A DNA stretch of 64,000 nt, from the NCBI GenBank assembly GCA_951812925.1, contig OX638369.1, positions 16,707,329 to 16,771,328 of the forward strand. Reading direction: 5' to 3'. Numbering within the stretch: position 1 is the first letter of the stretch; every line of letters starts with the position of its first letter. Both the position numbers and the translations under genes were made by a program. Origin of the DNA: Calliopum simillimum (taxonomy: Eukaryota > Arthropoda > Insecta > Diptera > Lauxaniidae). The notes under the pieces were generated by a model. That model did not search any database. It saw nothing but the letters and a program-made list of their open reading frames with translations, and had not been told where the DNA came from. This document shows, piece after piece, positions 23,301 through 34,075 of this stretch.

Positions 23301-24945
23301 TTTACAAAAAATATACAAAATGCTATATTTCTTCACATATGTCAGATATCGTTATAAAACTTGGCACATACATGGTTGTATATTCTATCTACCATTAACC
23401 TTACACAATTTGGGGGGGGGGTGAGAAGGGGCAGTTGCACCTTTCATACAAAGAATATAAAACAGGATATATCTCTGTACATATGGGAGCTATGATTATA
23501 AAAGTTGATACATGGATCTTAAAATCCTTGGTGACTGGAAGAGAGGGACGATGGAGATGAATGGGACTTCATACGTAAAGGGCATCGGGAACGGGCGAAC
23601 GAAGTCGCAACCAGGCCAGCTAGTAAAATCCATAAAACTGTTTTAAAATTTGTACTTAAAAATGGAAAATATTGCTACCGAGGTGATTTTCAGGGTAATT
23701 GAATCTGAATATGATGTTGGGAAACTGAAAAATTCAAAAGGTTTTGGGGATCAAGTCCAGCAGTTTATTTTTTAAGGGCTTAAAGAGCTTTGTTCTTATA
23801 GCCTGATTTAATACTTACCTTTCTATGCATATGTGCAGGAGTAATTGTCACAATTAACCGATTTTCCACTTTTTGCACCCCTCTAAAATTCATAACAAAA
23901 ATATCGCAAAATTTTGTATTTTTTTTTGTCCTTTTATTGGTTTTGTCCTGAAACGAAACCATGTACCAAATTTCAGCTAAATAGGAGGGGGTATAGCAAT
24001 TCTTGTTATGCTTGGTATGGGATGGCTGAGCTATATATAATTAAGAAGTTTGATTCTTGGCTTTCAAAATGCTTTTTAACTTTTTCCGATAGTTCGAGGA
24101 ACAAAAAAGAAAATGGAAAAAAGGATTCGACTATAAAGTTACTTATACGAGGGGCACTATTTATGTTTCGGGAACTAGCAAGACTAACGTCACTAGCTAA
24201 AATCTGGCAACACCATAATAAAGTTTGACATGTTTTAGCATAAACTCACAAAGTTTGATGTACAAGTGCTATTTGTTTTGTTTACAGTGAGTTAAAAAAT
24301 TCAATTTGATCAAAAAATGGAAATTTCATAAGGTTTTCGTTGGACTATTTTTCACAACTTTCGACGTGGATTATGTACTTTATGATGTTGAACTGATGGC
24401 ATTAAGTTGAAAAAATGAACAACTGACCGATTTTTATTTCAAAAAAAAAAGAAAAAAGATTCATATCGATACCTCCAACGTAAAAGTTGATAACTCAAGT
24501 TACCAACTTTTTACGGGACAGCGTTTTTCGAAATCTACACATTCGGTTCCATCTTGTGTCAAATTTTTGTACCTCTAGCTTGAAATTTGAAGGCCTGGGC
24601 TCTATTTTTGAAGTCACAACCTAAATTTATTTTATATAGGTTTTCATACAAAAAAACAAAAACGTTAAAATACAAAAATGCTCATTACTCAAAACTACGA
24701 TTTTCGAGTTACCAACTTTACGTTGGACGTATCGATATTAAAAAAAAGCTTTAATAACAAAATTCACAGACTTTGTTTTGATGCACATAACTCTGTTATT
24801 AAATTTTAATAATTATTATTCTTTATCTTTCAGAGCACGAGGTACCTACTATGTCACCACAAATAGCAAACCACCCTATGCACGTGGATTTCCCGGAAAA
24901 GGGCGATCAACAGCAAATGGAGAATATCAGGGCGTACGCAGATAA
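20301..24945 (+). CDS. Secreted lipase, PLA1/pancreatic-lipase family (3 exons)
   Basis: Exons 20301-21011, 21071-21239 and 24834-24945 join in frame (GTAAGT donors; TTTAG and TTTCAG acceptors) to give 329 residues ending at TAA 24943-24945. The frame is open from the acceptor at 20299-20300 with two spare bases, so the start codon and signal peptide lie on an unseen upstream exon. The ATG at 20396 lies inside the conserved N-terminal region and is not the start. An alpha/beta-hydrolase core is visible: HGFGGG oxyanion strand, nucleophile Ser147 in GYSVG, Asp174 in ALDPT, His243 in ACDH (numbered from the first complete codon). Only 11 residues separate the lid cysteines (QPGC...LAC). A short lid is typical of phospholipase A1-type members rather than classical triglyceride lipases, so PLA1 or galactolipase-like activity is plausible. 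The triad looks intact. The substrate is unknown. The last intron (3.6 kb) is full of mobile DNA. Confidence 0.92.
22740..22910 (-). pseudogene. ATPsyndelta: Truncated copy of mitochondrial ATP synthase delta subunit
   Basis: The minus-strand frame reads QVLAEEAHNVEDIDV, then QVLSQYQSKLSS, and ends AEALLKAAE followed by TAA. This is the C-terminal helical domain of the F1 delta subunit (the bacterial epsilon homologue) as known from flies. About 56 of roughly 155 residues remain. The N-terminal beta-sandwich and transit peptide are missing, and upstream residues (for example KFNYE) do not belong to the family. A 3'-UTR-like stretch with AATAAA follows toward 22670. The copy lies inside the lipase intron in the opposite orientation and 97 bp from a Helitron. 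The remaining frame is intact, so it is young, but it cannot make a working subunit. A 5'-truncated retrocopy or a captured exon are both possible. Confidence 0.8.
23008..23623 (+). mobile_element. Non-autonomous Helitron
   Basis: It begins TCTATATATATAAAAATG after an A (23007) and ends GGCCAGCTAG before a T (23624): 5'-TC, 3'-CTAG and insertion between A and T, the Helitron signature. A G+C-rich segment (CGGGAACGGGCGAACGAAG) just before the end could form the usual short 3' hairpin, though the stem is imperfect. Three internal blocks repeat 'ATACAAAAAATGCTATATYTCT'-like phrases. No Rep/helicase coding is present. Confidence 0.85.
24146..24420 (+). mobile_element. Mariner-like fragment, left end only
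   Basis: Matches the left end of the element at 46822-47500: 'GGCACTATTTATGTTTCGGG', 'CTGGCAACACCATAATAAAG' and 'GTTTACAGTGAGTTAA' in order. It continues into a few codons of the transposase N-terminus ('ACTATTTTTCACAACTTTCG'). The right part is lost. Confidence 0.8.
24463..24739. repeat. 277-bp palindromic repeat in the last lipase intron
   Basis: Left ATATCGATACCTCCAACG mirrors right CGTTGGACGTATCGATAT, and 'AAGTTGATAACTC' mirrors 'GAGTTACCAACTTT'. It ends about 95 bp before the final exon. It is probably a worn MITE. Confidence 0.65.
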
Positions 24946-26003
24946 TATGAGCACATATGTATACGTTTACATTATCGAACTATGTACATATACATAATAT
25001 AATAGATAGTCTATTTTAAGCATATAATTTATTAGTATTAGTAAATTTGTGATTTAAAATTTTTAGAAAGTCTATTTAACATAGTGAGTGCACTATGCTT
25101 GTTTTGGAATTTTTTTTTTTTTGTCTTAAATTGTTGGGTCCTGAATTTGAGTACGCTGAATTAAGTGATCATAGTCATTATTACGATGGAGCTATAGTTT
25201 TTCGAAAAATATTTTATGCACAAAGTTATAAAGAACATTAAGATTTGTCTAATTCAATTAGGCAGATTCAGCTCGGTAGAAATTCTTTGTTTTCTGAAAT
25301 ATTTTTCATGCTTTAAGCGATTTCATAGGTAAAAAGTTTGAAATGGCTATAACTTTGCAGACATAATAAACTGACCATTTTTTCATAATTCTAAAGATTA
25401 AATCATATATTTTTGACATATATCATATAGTGATCTTTCTTTGCGGAATGGTCATGATTGATATAATAATTTAAAAAAAAAAAAAAAAAAATATTTCGAA
25501 AAACTAAGTAGGGTAAATTCATGGGTTCTAGAACACTACTATTCTACTAACCTGAACTCGAGTAGCACAGTGTTATTTGTTTAAAATTAATTAAAAAAAA
25601 AAAAATAATTTCTATTGTACCTACAATTCTTTTAAATAATTTCTGCGAAATTTATAGGGTTATAGTGTTTTAATTAAAATTAGTAACAATATTTGGTGAG
25701 CCATCATTTATTATATATAAATATTTGTATTTCATAATATTCTTATTATATTTATATCACTTTAATTTAAGTTCGGAGTTTTTTCCTTTTAAAAATTACG
25801 TACATACCTTGAAGATTGTTAGGCGAAATGGTATTTTGGGGATTTGTACAAAATTGTCTAATCAATATCATTAAGTTATTAGAAACGTTTCTATATATTG
25901 TATTGTATAAAACGATGTATGTATTTATATTGTAAAAAGATTGTTAATCGATATGTGGACAAAAAATATATGTAAATTTTAATGAAATATTTGGAAATTG
26001 ATT
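24946..26003. other. Lipase 3' flank, A+T-rich
   Basis: No canonical AATAAA stands out close to the stop; the first A+T-rich candidates are near 24995. No other gene was seen. Confidence 0.45.
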
Positions 26004-26007
26004 ATAT

Positions 26008-26158
26008 GTGACCTGGTCTATGAAAAGGGGGCCTACGTGCGAAAAAATTTCGTCAAAACAGCTGAAAAACAGCTTTTAAAGGTCAATTTATGCAAATTGG
26101 CGAAAAATTGCAAACATTTTTTTTGACACCTAAGCACCCTTTTCATAGACCAAGTCAC
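26008..26158. mobile_element. 151-bp MITE, ATAT-flanked
   Basis: Ends GTGACCTGGTCTATGAAAAG and CTTTTCATAGACCAAGTCAC pair imperfectly (one mismatch plus a small indel further in). ATAT lies on both sides (26004-26007, 26159-26162). Confidence 0.75.
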
Positions 26159-26471
26159 ATATATGGAATATGAAATTGATATCTCTATTATTAATACTAA
26201 GATTTTCTAGAACATTTTTGATAGCAATTGTTTGAAAATATTTATTCGGCCTAACTGTAGTTTTCACAAAGAAAAATTTCAGTTTCTTAAACCTGCTGGA
26301 TACTGTGGATTTTAGGAGTTTGAAGTGCATTTACCTCATTTACATTACTATGTGTATTGTGTCAGTAGTTATTGAACACGCTGTTTATTACAGAAACCAA
26401 TGACCTTCTTTTTTGCCTAATTGTAGGCGAATAGTTTTAATGTACTTATTTGGTACCAACTACCACAACTA

Positions 26472-26807
26472 ATGCCCCAGACAGACGGCAGCTCTAATGC
26501 ATATTACAGACGCAATAATGTGAAACTTTTTATTGCATGATTTTAGGCATTTTTTATATGCATATTTCATAGACATTGACTAAAAGAAAACTACCCAATT
26601 CAGGGTCCAAAAAATTCTAATTAGCTTTTCTGATGCTTAACTCACTATTAATCTTGTTTTAGAATTTGTTGTACTCTGAATTGGGAAATTTTCTTTTAGT
26701 CAATGTCTATGAAATATGTGTTTAAAAAATGCCTAAAGTTATGCAATAAAAAGTTTCACATTATTCCGTCTGTAATGTGCATTAAAACTGCCGTGTGTCT
26801 GGGGCAT
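26472..26807. mobile_element. MITE family M2, copy 1 (336 bp)
   Basis: Long inverted arms start ATGCCCCAGACAGACGGCAG and run about 70 bp through 'TAATGTGAAACTTTTTATTG'. Inner arms 'TTGACTAAAAGAAAA' and 'TTTTCTTTTAGTCAA' also pair. The same element occurs at 39126-39446. Confidence 0.85.
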
Positions 26808-27760
26808 AACGTGGACGTGGACGTTGTCAACATATTTCAAGTTCATTATACATTTCAAACCAACATCTCTCTTGCAACGAAACATTACAAATGTATTTTT
26901 TGTTTCTGATTAATTTCCATTCGAACTCCAGCTGTGCGAAAAAACACAGAAAAGATTTTTCATTGGTTATGTTTAATTATGGGGATGTAATACTTGTATA
27001 TATGAAATGCATATTAAACACATAGTGCCACAGCATGCCACTCAAAGGATAACAGTACATACATATGAAACAGAAAGGACATGAGTGCATGCGTCAATAT
27101 ACAATCATATGCATAAATGTGATGTGATATATATGCAAGTTACAAAAGTTCAAAGGTTACTATGAGTTTATTATTCATGTTGTTAAGGCGTTTGAACTTT
27201 TTGTACAAAAATCAAAAGGACAAAATATGTCACCTCTACTTAACATATTGGAGTAATTAAAAAAAAAAAAAATAATAATAATTCTTTCTCATGTAAACAT
27301 ACAAAATATATATGCATAATTTATATTACATATGGTAATAAACAATTTTGTTAACACATTTTATTTGTAACTGAGTATGTGTGTTTTATCTCTAAAGTTT
27401 TGTTTTTTATTTATTTATAAATATGTGTGGTCTTAATTTATGAGTTGCTGATAACTGCCTAATTTTATTAGCAAAAATAATTTCGTAGTGATGAATTTAT
27501 TCGTTAATATATCATGACATTAACCTTTGATTGTCTAATAAACATTTTTTTGCCTGTCGTTGAAAAATAATGATGAAAACATTAATAACTTCAAATGCAC
27601 TTCCCATTTATTTAGCTCTCTCTGTATGTAGGTGTCGTTAAAATATTCAGTCCACAAAATTTGTGTATTCACCGATCCGAGTATTACAATTAAAACCAAA
27701 CTAAAGAATGTAGTTATTCATCAGCCAGATTTCAGAAAATATCTTGGTTTGCACCTAACA

Positions 27761-28415
27761 CAGTGCGACACATGAAAAGTGAACTAAAATCCGTTATAAG
27801 GCGTCGAAAGTACTCGCCGAAACAAGCAATTCTGGCAGAGCGTTTTGCAAAGTTGACTCATATATGGATTTTATGGTAAGTTTTGCGATTTTAAGGCACT
27901 AGATGAATTTTTTTCGGTTAAGTTTGTTCGACATTTTTTTTCTTCTATTCAATAGCTACAACATTGCTGAAGTCATCAAAACAATATTTTCGGCTCGTTA
28001 CCGAGATATAGCCAAATGAAAAAATCGAAAATCGCTCAAAATCGCTCAGAGTTTGTTATTTTCAGCTGGATAATTATAATTATCCAGCTTAAAATTGCAA
28101 CTTTTTGCCTCAAATTGGATTTTGAGCGAATTTTCGATTTTTTCATTTGGCTATATCTCGGTAACGAGCCGAAAATATTGTTTTGAAGACTTCAGCAATG
28201 TTGTAGCTATTGAATAGAAGAAAAAAAAAATGCCGAACAAACTTAACCGAGAAAAATTCACCGAGTGCCTTAAAATCGCAAAAATGACCATAAAATCCTT
28301 ATATGAGTCAACTTTGCAAAACGCTTTGGCAGAACTACTTGTTTCGGCGAGTACTTTCGACGCCTTATAACGGATTTTAGTTCACCGTCAATGACTTGAA
28401 AAATGTTGCACTGTG
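27761..28415. mobile_element. 655-bp near-perfect hairpin element
   Basis: Arms of about 300 bp mirror each other around a perfect 26-bp palindrome at 28064-28089 (AGCTGGATAATTA and its complement). Ends are CACAGTGCGAC and GTTGCACTGTG. TAA lies on both sides (27758-27760, 28416-28418). The arms differ by few substitutions plus a small insertion in the right arm near 28386-28400 ('GTCAATGACTTG'). It is non-coding. Three-base TAA/TTA duplication is known for PIF/Harbinger elements, but the family is not assigned. Confidence 0.85.
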
Positions 28416-28419
28416 TAAT

Positions 28420-30386
28420 TAGACATTAAAAATGAAGAACTTACAACTTCATGATAATTAAATAACTTGGAGTACAGTTCCGCAACAATCCGACAATCTT
28501 CGTAAATATTGCAAATTAAAATTAAAGAAATGTTTTGTGGAAATATTTCGTTCACGTAAAATTTTACAGAAAATTTTTTTATTACAATTTTGTAGCTCCA
28601 TAAATTTACTACAAAAAAGATTAAGAAGTTTTTTTTCATACGCCTTATAGCTTAGAAGATATTTTAATTCGAACTTAGTCCAGCTCTTATTTCAATAGCA
28701 GAGTATACTCCGGCCTATGAAAATATACAAAAAGCGCCTGTCCTTGAAAAATCAGCCTGGAAAGCGTCTGTCTGTTATATTTTTATCCACAGGGCCATTC
28801 GCGGGAACTATTCTCATTAAAAACAGACATGATGAAATGACATAATATAGTGATTTTTTTACATTTTTACAAAATTACAGTTATCTTTTGCAGCGCCATC
28901 GGAATGGAATAAATGGTTTTTATTGCTCCTTATGACATTATCTTCACAAAAAGCATCGTCTATCTGACGATGAAATCACATAATTTTTTATGTCATAAAA
29001 TTTCAGAAATGAATTAATAACCCAAAAACGCAGCCCGAAACAGACACGATGTTATCACATACCACAGCACATTTTTTGCATTTTTAAAGAGACGCCATTT
29101 CAGGAAACAGCCACAAATAAATGCCAAAAATGACTTATATTAATTGATTCGCTCCAATTTTTACAAAAAACGTCGTCTGTCTGACGATGTTATCACATAA
29201 TTTTTTCAGCCACCAGCTCCCTAACTATAAGATAGATCTCAGGTTATTTTATTGATCTGTGCCCGATGTGTAGGGCATTGTGCGCTGCATATCTGATCGA
29301 CTATCATAATTGACTTTCTGCTTCGCTTACACCCTGTGGGACTGAAACTGAAAATAAATATTGCATATACTTAGGCTTTTCTGAAAACTATGGATATTAT
29401 GAATAAATCAGTTTTGCCTGAAAATATGCTATCATTTTTTTATATTTTTGTGTCTTGCACAAAATTTAAAAAGTATTCCCTGGAAACGTGTATGTTACAA
29501 AAATAAGTGCAAATCAAGGCGGAAGTTTAACTGCAATAATAAACGAGAAAGTATACATATATAAAATATTTGCTCCTATTTATATTTGTACATATAAGTA
29601 GGTGTCTTCAAATGCTCGTGTATAGGGTTTTCATCGTAAACTTCCAGATATTGCGTGAAGTCTTGAATAAATTCGACTTATAGAAAATTATGCTGATTAT
29701 ATATTTTTAAGTTAAAAAAGTGCAGCCCAACGCTTCAGACACCCACGATGCTGAAAACTATAAAATTGACCACCGTAGCCCATTTCAATTGAACTGACGA
29801 GACACATAGGCCGTTAATACTTACTTCACATAGCAAATTTTGCAACACTCAGAGAAAAACTACTTTTGACATTTGCTAAAATAAAAGAATATGGGTAGAA
29901 AAATTTGCTCTTCAAAGTTCACGGTAAATCAAACTCACGACTTTCGCAGTATTAGGCAACGCTAGTCAGCTGAGCTTATGAGCTAGTTGGCCGTTAAGTG
30001 ACAAGTTTTTACCTACCTGGTTTTACATGAAATTTTCTTCACCCTTTCAGAGGTTTTCAAAGAAAACCAACTAAATCTAACTTAAATGTTGTGATTAAGG
30101 CATTACAAAAGTGGTTGCACTGTTTTGCTTGTAAGCGCATTTGGCTATTTAAACAAAGTATAAACGATAAGCTTACGAAACTTCTGGGGGGTCTTAAATG
30201 TACCCCTGAGGGGTTATAGGAAAAAACTGAATTTCTGATTTGCTTAGCAGACTTAATTGTCTATGGTCACCCTAACGTTTTAGAGCAAACTTTTTTAAAA
30301 TTAATTCTTAATTGAACTTTTAGTCATACATTTGCAAAGCTTGATTTTCGTATGAATGTATCGATGAGTTTTTTAAGGTTTGCTTA
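28420..30386. other. Intergenic repeats, no gene
   Basis: Two direct copies of a 'CGTCTGTCTGACGATG...ATCACATAATTTTTT' segment lie near 28965-29000 and 29170-29210. No coding signal was recognised. Confidence 0.45.
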
Positions 30387-30862
30387 AATATCCAAAAAAA
30401 GGAAACATCCAATGAAAAACATCCAAAAATAAAATCATTAAAAAAGGTGTTTTTTTGTTGGATGTTCTTTTTTTTTTTGGATATTCAATTTGGATATTTA
30501 TATTGGATGTTCTTATTTTTGGATGTTTTTTTTTTGATGTTTTTCTTGGATGTTTTTATTTTCGGATGTTTTTATTTTTGGATATTTTTTTGGATGTTTT
30601 TATATTTGGATTTTTTTTATTGGATGTTTTTATTTTTGGATGTTTTTTGATATTGGATGTTTTTATTTTTGAATGTTTTTATACTTGGATGTTTTTTTTT
30701 TTTATGTTTTTATATTTGGATGTTTTTTTATTGGATGATTTTATTTTTGGATGTTTTTTATTGGAAGTTTTTAAATTAGTTTTTTTTTTTTTTATTGGGT
30801 GTTTTTTTTTTGGTGGTTTTTTTTGATATTTGTCATTGGATGTTTTTTTTTTTTGGATATTT
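30387..30862 (+). repeat. Minisatellite of TTGGATG-TTTTT units
   Basis: About two dozen irregular units of 12-20 bp ('TTGGATGTTTTTATTT'). A short stretch at 30387-30430 lies in the opposite orientation ('AACATCCAATGAAAAACATC'). The long open frames here are artefacts of the repeat. Confidence 0.9.
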
Positions 30863-30869
30863 TTGATAA

Positions 30870-32480
30870 TCACCGAAATTTCCGAATCTTTAAAGTTTAT
30901 ATTTTCAATTTTTTGTTTCATACTTTTTGAAATTGATGGGTATTTTAGGACAAAAAAATCCTTTTTATATTTTTTTTTTTTGAATCCACATTTAATTTCC
31001 TTAAATTCGGTGGTACTTTTGTCATACCATTTGTTTGATTTGAGCTCTGAAAAAAATACTTTTATGTTACAACAAATGCGTTAGTCGCATGCGTTATTTT
31101 GCCCTTTATATACCGGAACCTTCATATGGATTGTTCTTGAAATGTATTATTTTCTGACCTCAAATCAGAAAATTTGTGTGACAATAAAACAAAAAATATA
31201 GAGTGGTATGTTAATAGCACCTTTTTCATACTAAAATGGCCGCCAAATTTAAAAAGTAAGAAATAAAATTTAAAATATTTACTTCAAAGGTCCAGAACTT
31301 TGCGAAACCTTTTTCGACCCTTTAAACCAAATACAACCTTAGCAAACCCTTGCAAAAAACTAAGAGTTACTATTAAAAAAAATTTTCTCCAAAATGTTGG
31401 GTGTCCCCAGAATCAGTTTTTTCACAATAACTCTTCAGGAGTATAAATTCGATCCTCCCGCAGGTGATTTATTTTTATTTTTTGGAAGTCAAGTGCTCCT
31501 CGATCACTTCCCAGAAGCTTCGTTTACACCCTGTTGATGTGTTTAACGGGAACATTTCTTGTGAACCGAGAGTATCCCAAATCGACTCCCAGTATATGTT
31601 ATCGAATATATGAATATAGAAGATGGCATGATCTGTGCAAAAACGATTTGTATGGAAGCCGACTTGCTGTCTGCGAGTTTATGTGGAATAAGATTATATT
31701 CACTTTTAATGCTTCGGCTGGGATGTTGCTATAAGAGTTTTTTTTTCGAGGCCAATGTTATCTCTTTCTTTAAGACGCATTATCACTCTAAGATATCTTA
31801 ATTTATTTTTACTGTGTGGACATAAAATGCTGTTGCCCAAAATACGCCGTTTGCATGATATAAAATCTGAACCGAATAAAAAAGGACCAAACCAACAACA
31901 GAAAAGTGAGCAATTCAATTGAATTTAATGCCAAAAGTTAAAATAATATATACAAAAGCTAAGCGGGATGGAGGGTCGTGCGGTGCGGCAACGTCAAATG
32001 GCAGTATTAAGTGTTACCTAGAAAAGTGCTTAAGGCAAGAACAAAAGAACGTACAGCAGCACCGTATTGCTTACTGTTGTAATAAGGCAACATGTTAAAA
32101 TTGTAAATGAACATCGATATCAAAAGCAACTACAACAAAAAGTTAATACAAGTTGCAGCATTGACAAATATTACAACATGTAGCAATAAATTGAAAAGGA
32201 AAAAATTACAAAACAAAAAAAAAAAATGTTAAAACAAGTACATACCAGTCAGTGGTTACAAAAGCATTTCATTGTACAAAATCATGTGAAAATTGAAAAA
32301 AACAGCAGTAAGTAATCGAAGATGACCAAAAAGTAGAGCAAAAAAAAAGAAATTTTTATAAAATATGATTTCCTTTGAATTGGGTAGGTGGAGCAGAATG
32401 AGCGCACGCCAGGAGCCACCATGTGAGCCAGACATATATTTTTACGCAGTGATGACCAATAAAAATTTGCACACCCAACG
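30870..32480. other. Upstream region of AstCC
   Basis: No gene seen. 31980-32480 looks less repetitive and includes GCAACGTCAAA (reverse complement TTTGACGTTGC, CRE-like) near 31988. It may hold regulatory sequence for AstCC. Confidence 0.35.
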
Positions 32481-32483
32481 CTC

Positions 32484-32522
32484 TATAAAAGGACCAGCAA
32501 CATATAGCAACAGGTTCAGTGC
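32484..32522 (+). promoter_or_regulatory. TATA/Inr core promoter, probably AstCC
   Basis: TATAAAAG at 32484-32491 is followed by a TTCAGTGCG initiator with A+1 near 32518. The spacing of 34 bp from the T of TATA to the start is slightly long but acceptable for flies. The next gene on this strand is AstCC, whose coding exon at 38.38 kb is preceded by a clean acceptor at 38340. Donor candidates lie within 110 bp downstream (AAA|GTAAAA near 32564, CCG|GTAGAG at 32618/32619). No competing gene lies between. Confidence 0.6.
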
Positions 32523-33938
32523 GGCACAAATCATAGACGACCCCTTAACATTTTGGAATAAAAGTAAAAAAACAATAAACAACAAAAACAGTTATATAAC
32601 TCTGAGATATTGAGTCCGGTAGAGTTGACCAAAAGAATTTAAAAAAAAAAAAAATTATTTTCAAAAGAGTGTTCCAAAAGAGTTGCGTGTCTGTTAGCGG
32701 TCAGTGCTAGATTGGGGAGATCATGACAAACTTAAAATATGCTAAAGAGAATAAGTTTTGAAAAAAAAAAACTCAAAAAGTATTGAACGGTAGCGGAAAA
32801 TACAGAAAAATATCGCAAAATTATTTCGTATATTATACGAAATCAACAATAAGTATCGAAGTATTCAAAAAAAAAAAAAAAAAACTACTCTAAAAATGTA
32901 GAAAAGTATCAAAGAAACGTAAAAAAGGTCGAATAGTATGGTATCGAAAAATGTCGAATATCGTCGCATAAGAATAAATGGTGTCGAAAAGTAAAAAGTT
33001 TTTAAAAAACTCAAAAATATTTGTAATACCACTGTAAAACATCGAAAATGTCAATAAAAACCAATACACACTTTCTTTCAATTCCAAACTATAACTTTTT
33101 CACATTAGATTGATCTTTTACCAACGGAAATTAAACCTTTCCGAATGAAGTTAAACTTTTAACAAATTTAAATAACATTTTCAAGTAGACCCCCCTATAT
33201 TTCGATATTCACATGGAAAATATGTTATTAGAAGTTTTTTTTTTTAACAAGGGAGCATTTCTTATGTTCGTAAAATCTTCAAGAATCAGCCAAATCTAAG
33301 ATACCTAAAAACACACATTACTTTGTTTCCGCTCGGAAATGGACATTTCAAGTGAAAATTTCTACTTACATAGATACATATAAAGATTAGATCGGTGCGT
33401 TTTAGACGAATGTTTTAAATACGTCGTGCAACCGCCAGAATTGTAAAGTTAAACTATCGACATGAATATTGGCTCCACCCTAGTTCTGAGTGATGACGGG
33501 AAGAGGTGTCGATATATTTTTGAAGATTGAAAAACGTGGTTTAAAAATGCATGCTCATCGGTCCGAAATGAATCAATTCAATTGAAATCCAAGACATGGA
33601 TTCTCATGTATTTTTTCCCGTAGAATCGAATGGCACCATTTCTGATCAAGTGAACTTTTCAGCTCAAAAAAGTCGAAATTTTTCGAAAACCCTCTGTTTG
33701 AGCACTCCACAATTGAACAGAAAAATCTTAGAAAATTTTGAAATGTATATTTTGTTAGGATTTTTCCTGACAAATCCAGTGGTACCATTTTTTTTTTGCG
33801 CTACGACATTATTTTCATTCATGAAAAACGAATTTTTGATTTTTATTATATAAAAATATCACGAAATCGGGAGTAAATATTTAGTCAACGACGGTTGCCA
33901 CCTAGTTAAATTTTTTTAAAATATTTTTGAAATTTTTT

Positions 33939-34010
33939 TTAACCCATTATAAACAAGTTTTTGGAAAAAGGGATCAGAAAGACCCTTAAAAACGCGATAT
34001 AATGGGTTAA
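33939..34010. mobile_element. 72-bp TTAA-bounded mini-palindrome
   Basis: TTAA CCCATTATA ... TATAATGGG TTAA, with a middle containing 'TTTTTGGAAAAAGGGATC'. Relatives lie at 34065-35042 (with insertion), 41589-41646 (half) and 43304-43374. TTAA flanks are typical of piggyBac-like and Kolobok elements. Confidence 0.8.
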
Positions 34011-34075
34011 AATATTCTAAAATATTGTTCCATGCTTGATTTTACATTAAGTTATGTGAACATCTTAACCCATTA

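Noticed and set aside
30455..30826. 123-codon hydrophobic frame resembling a membrane protein
   Set aside because: It is translated minisatellite. The Phe/Leu/Asp pattern is the repeat unit read in frame.
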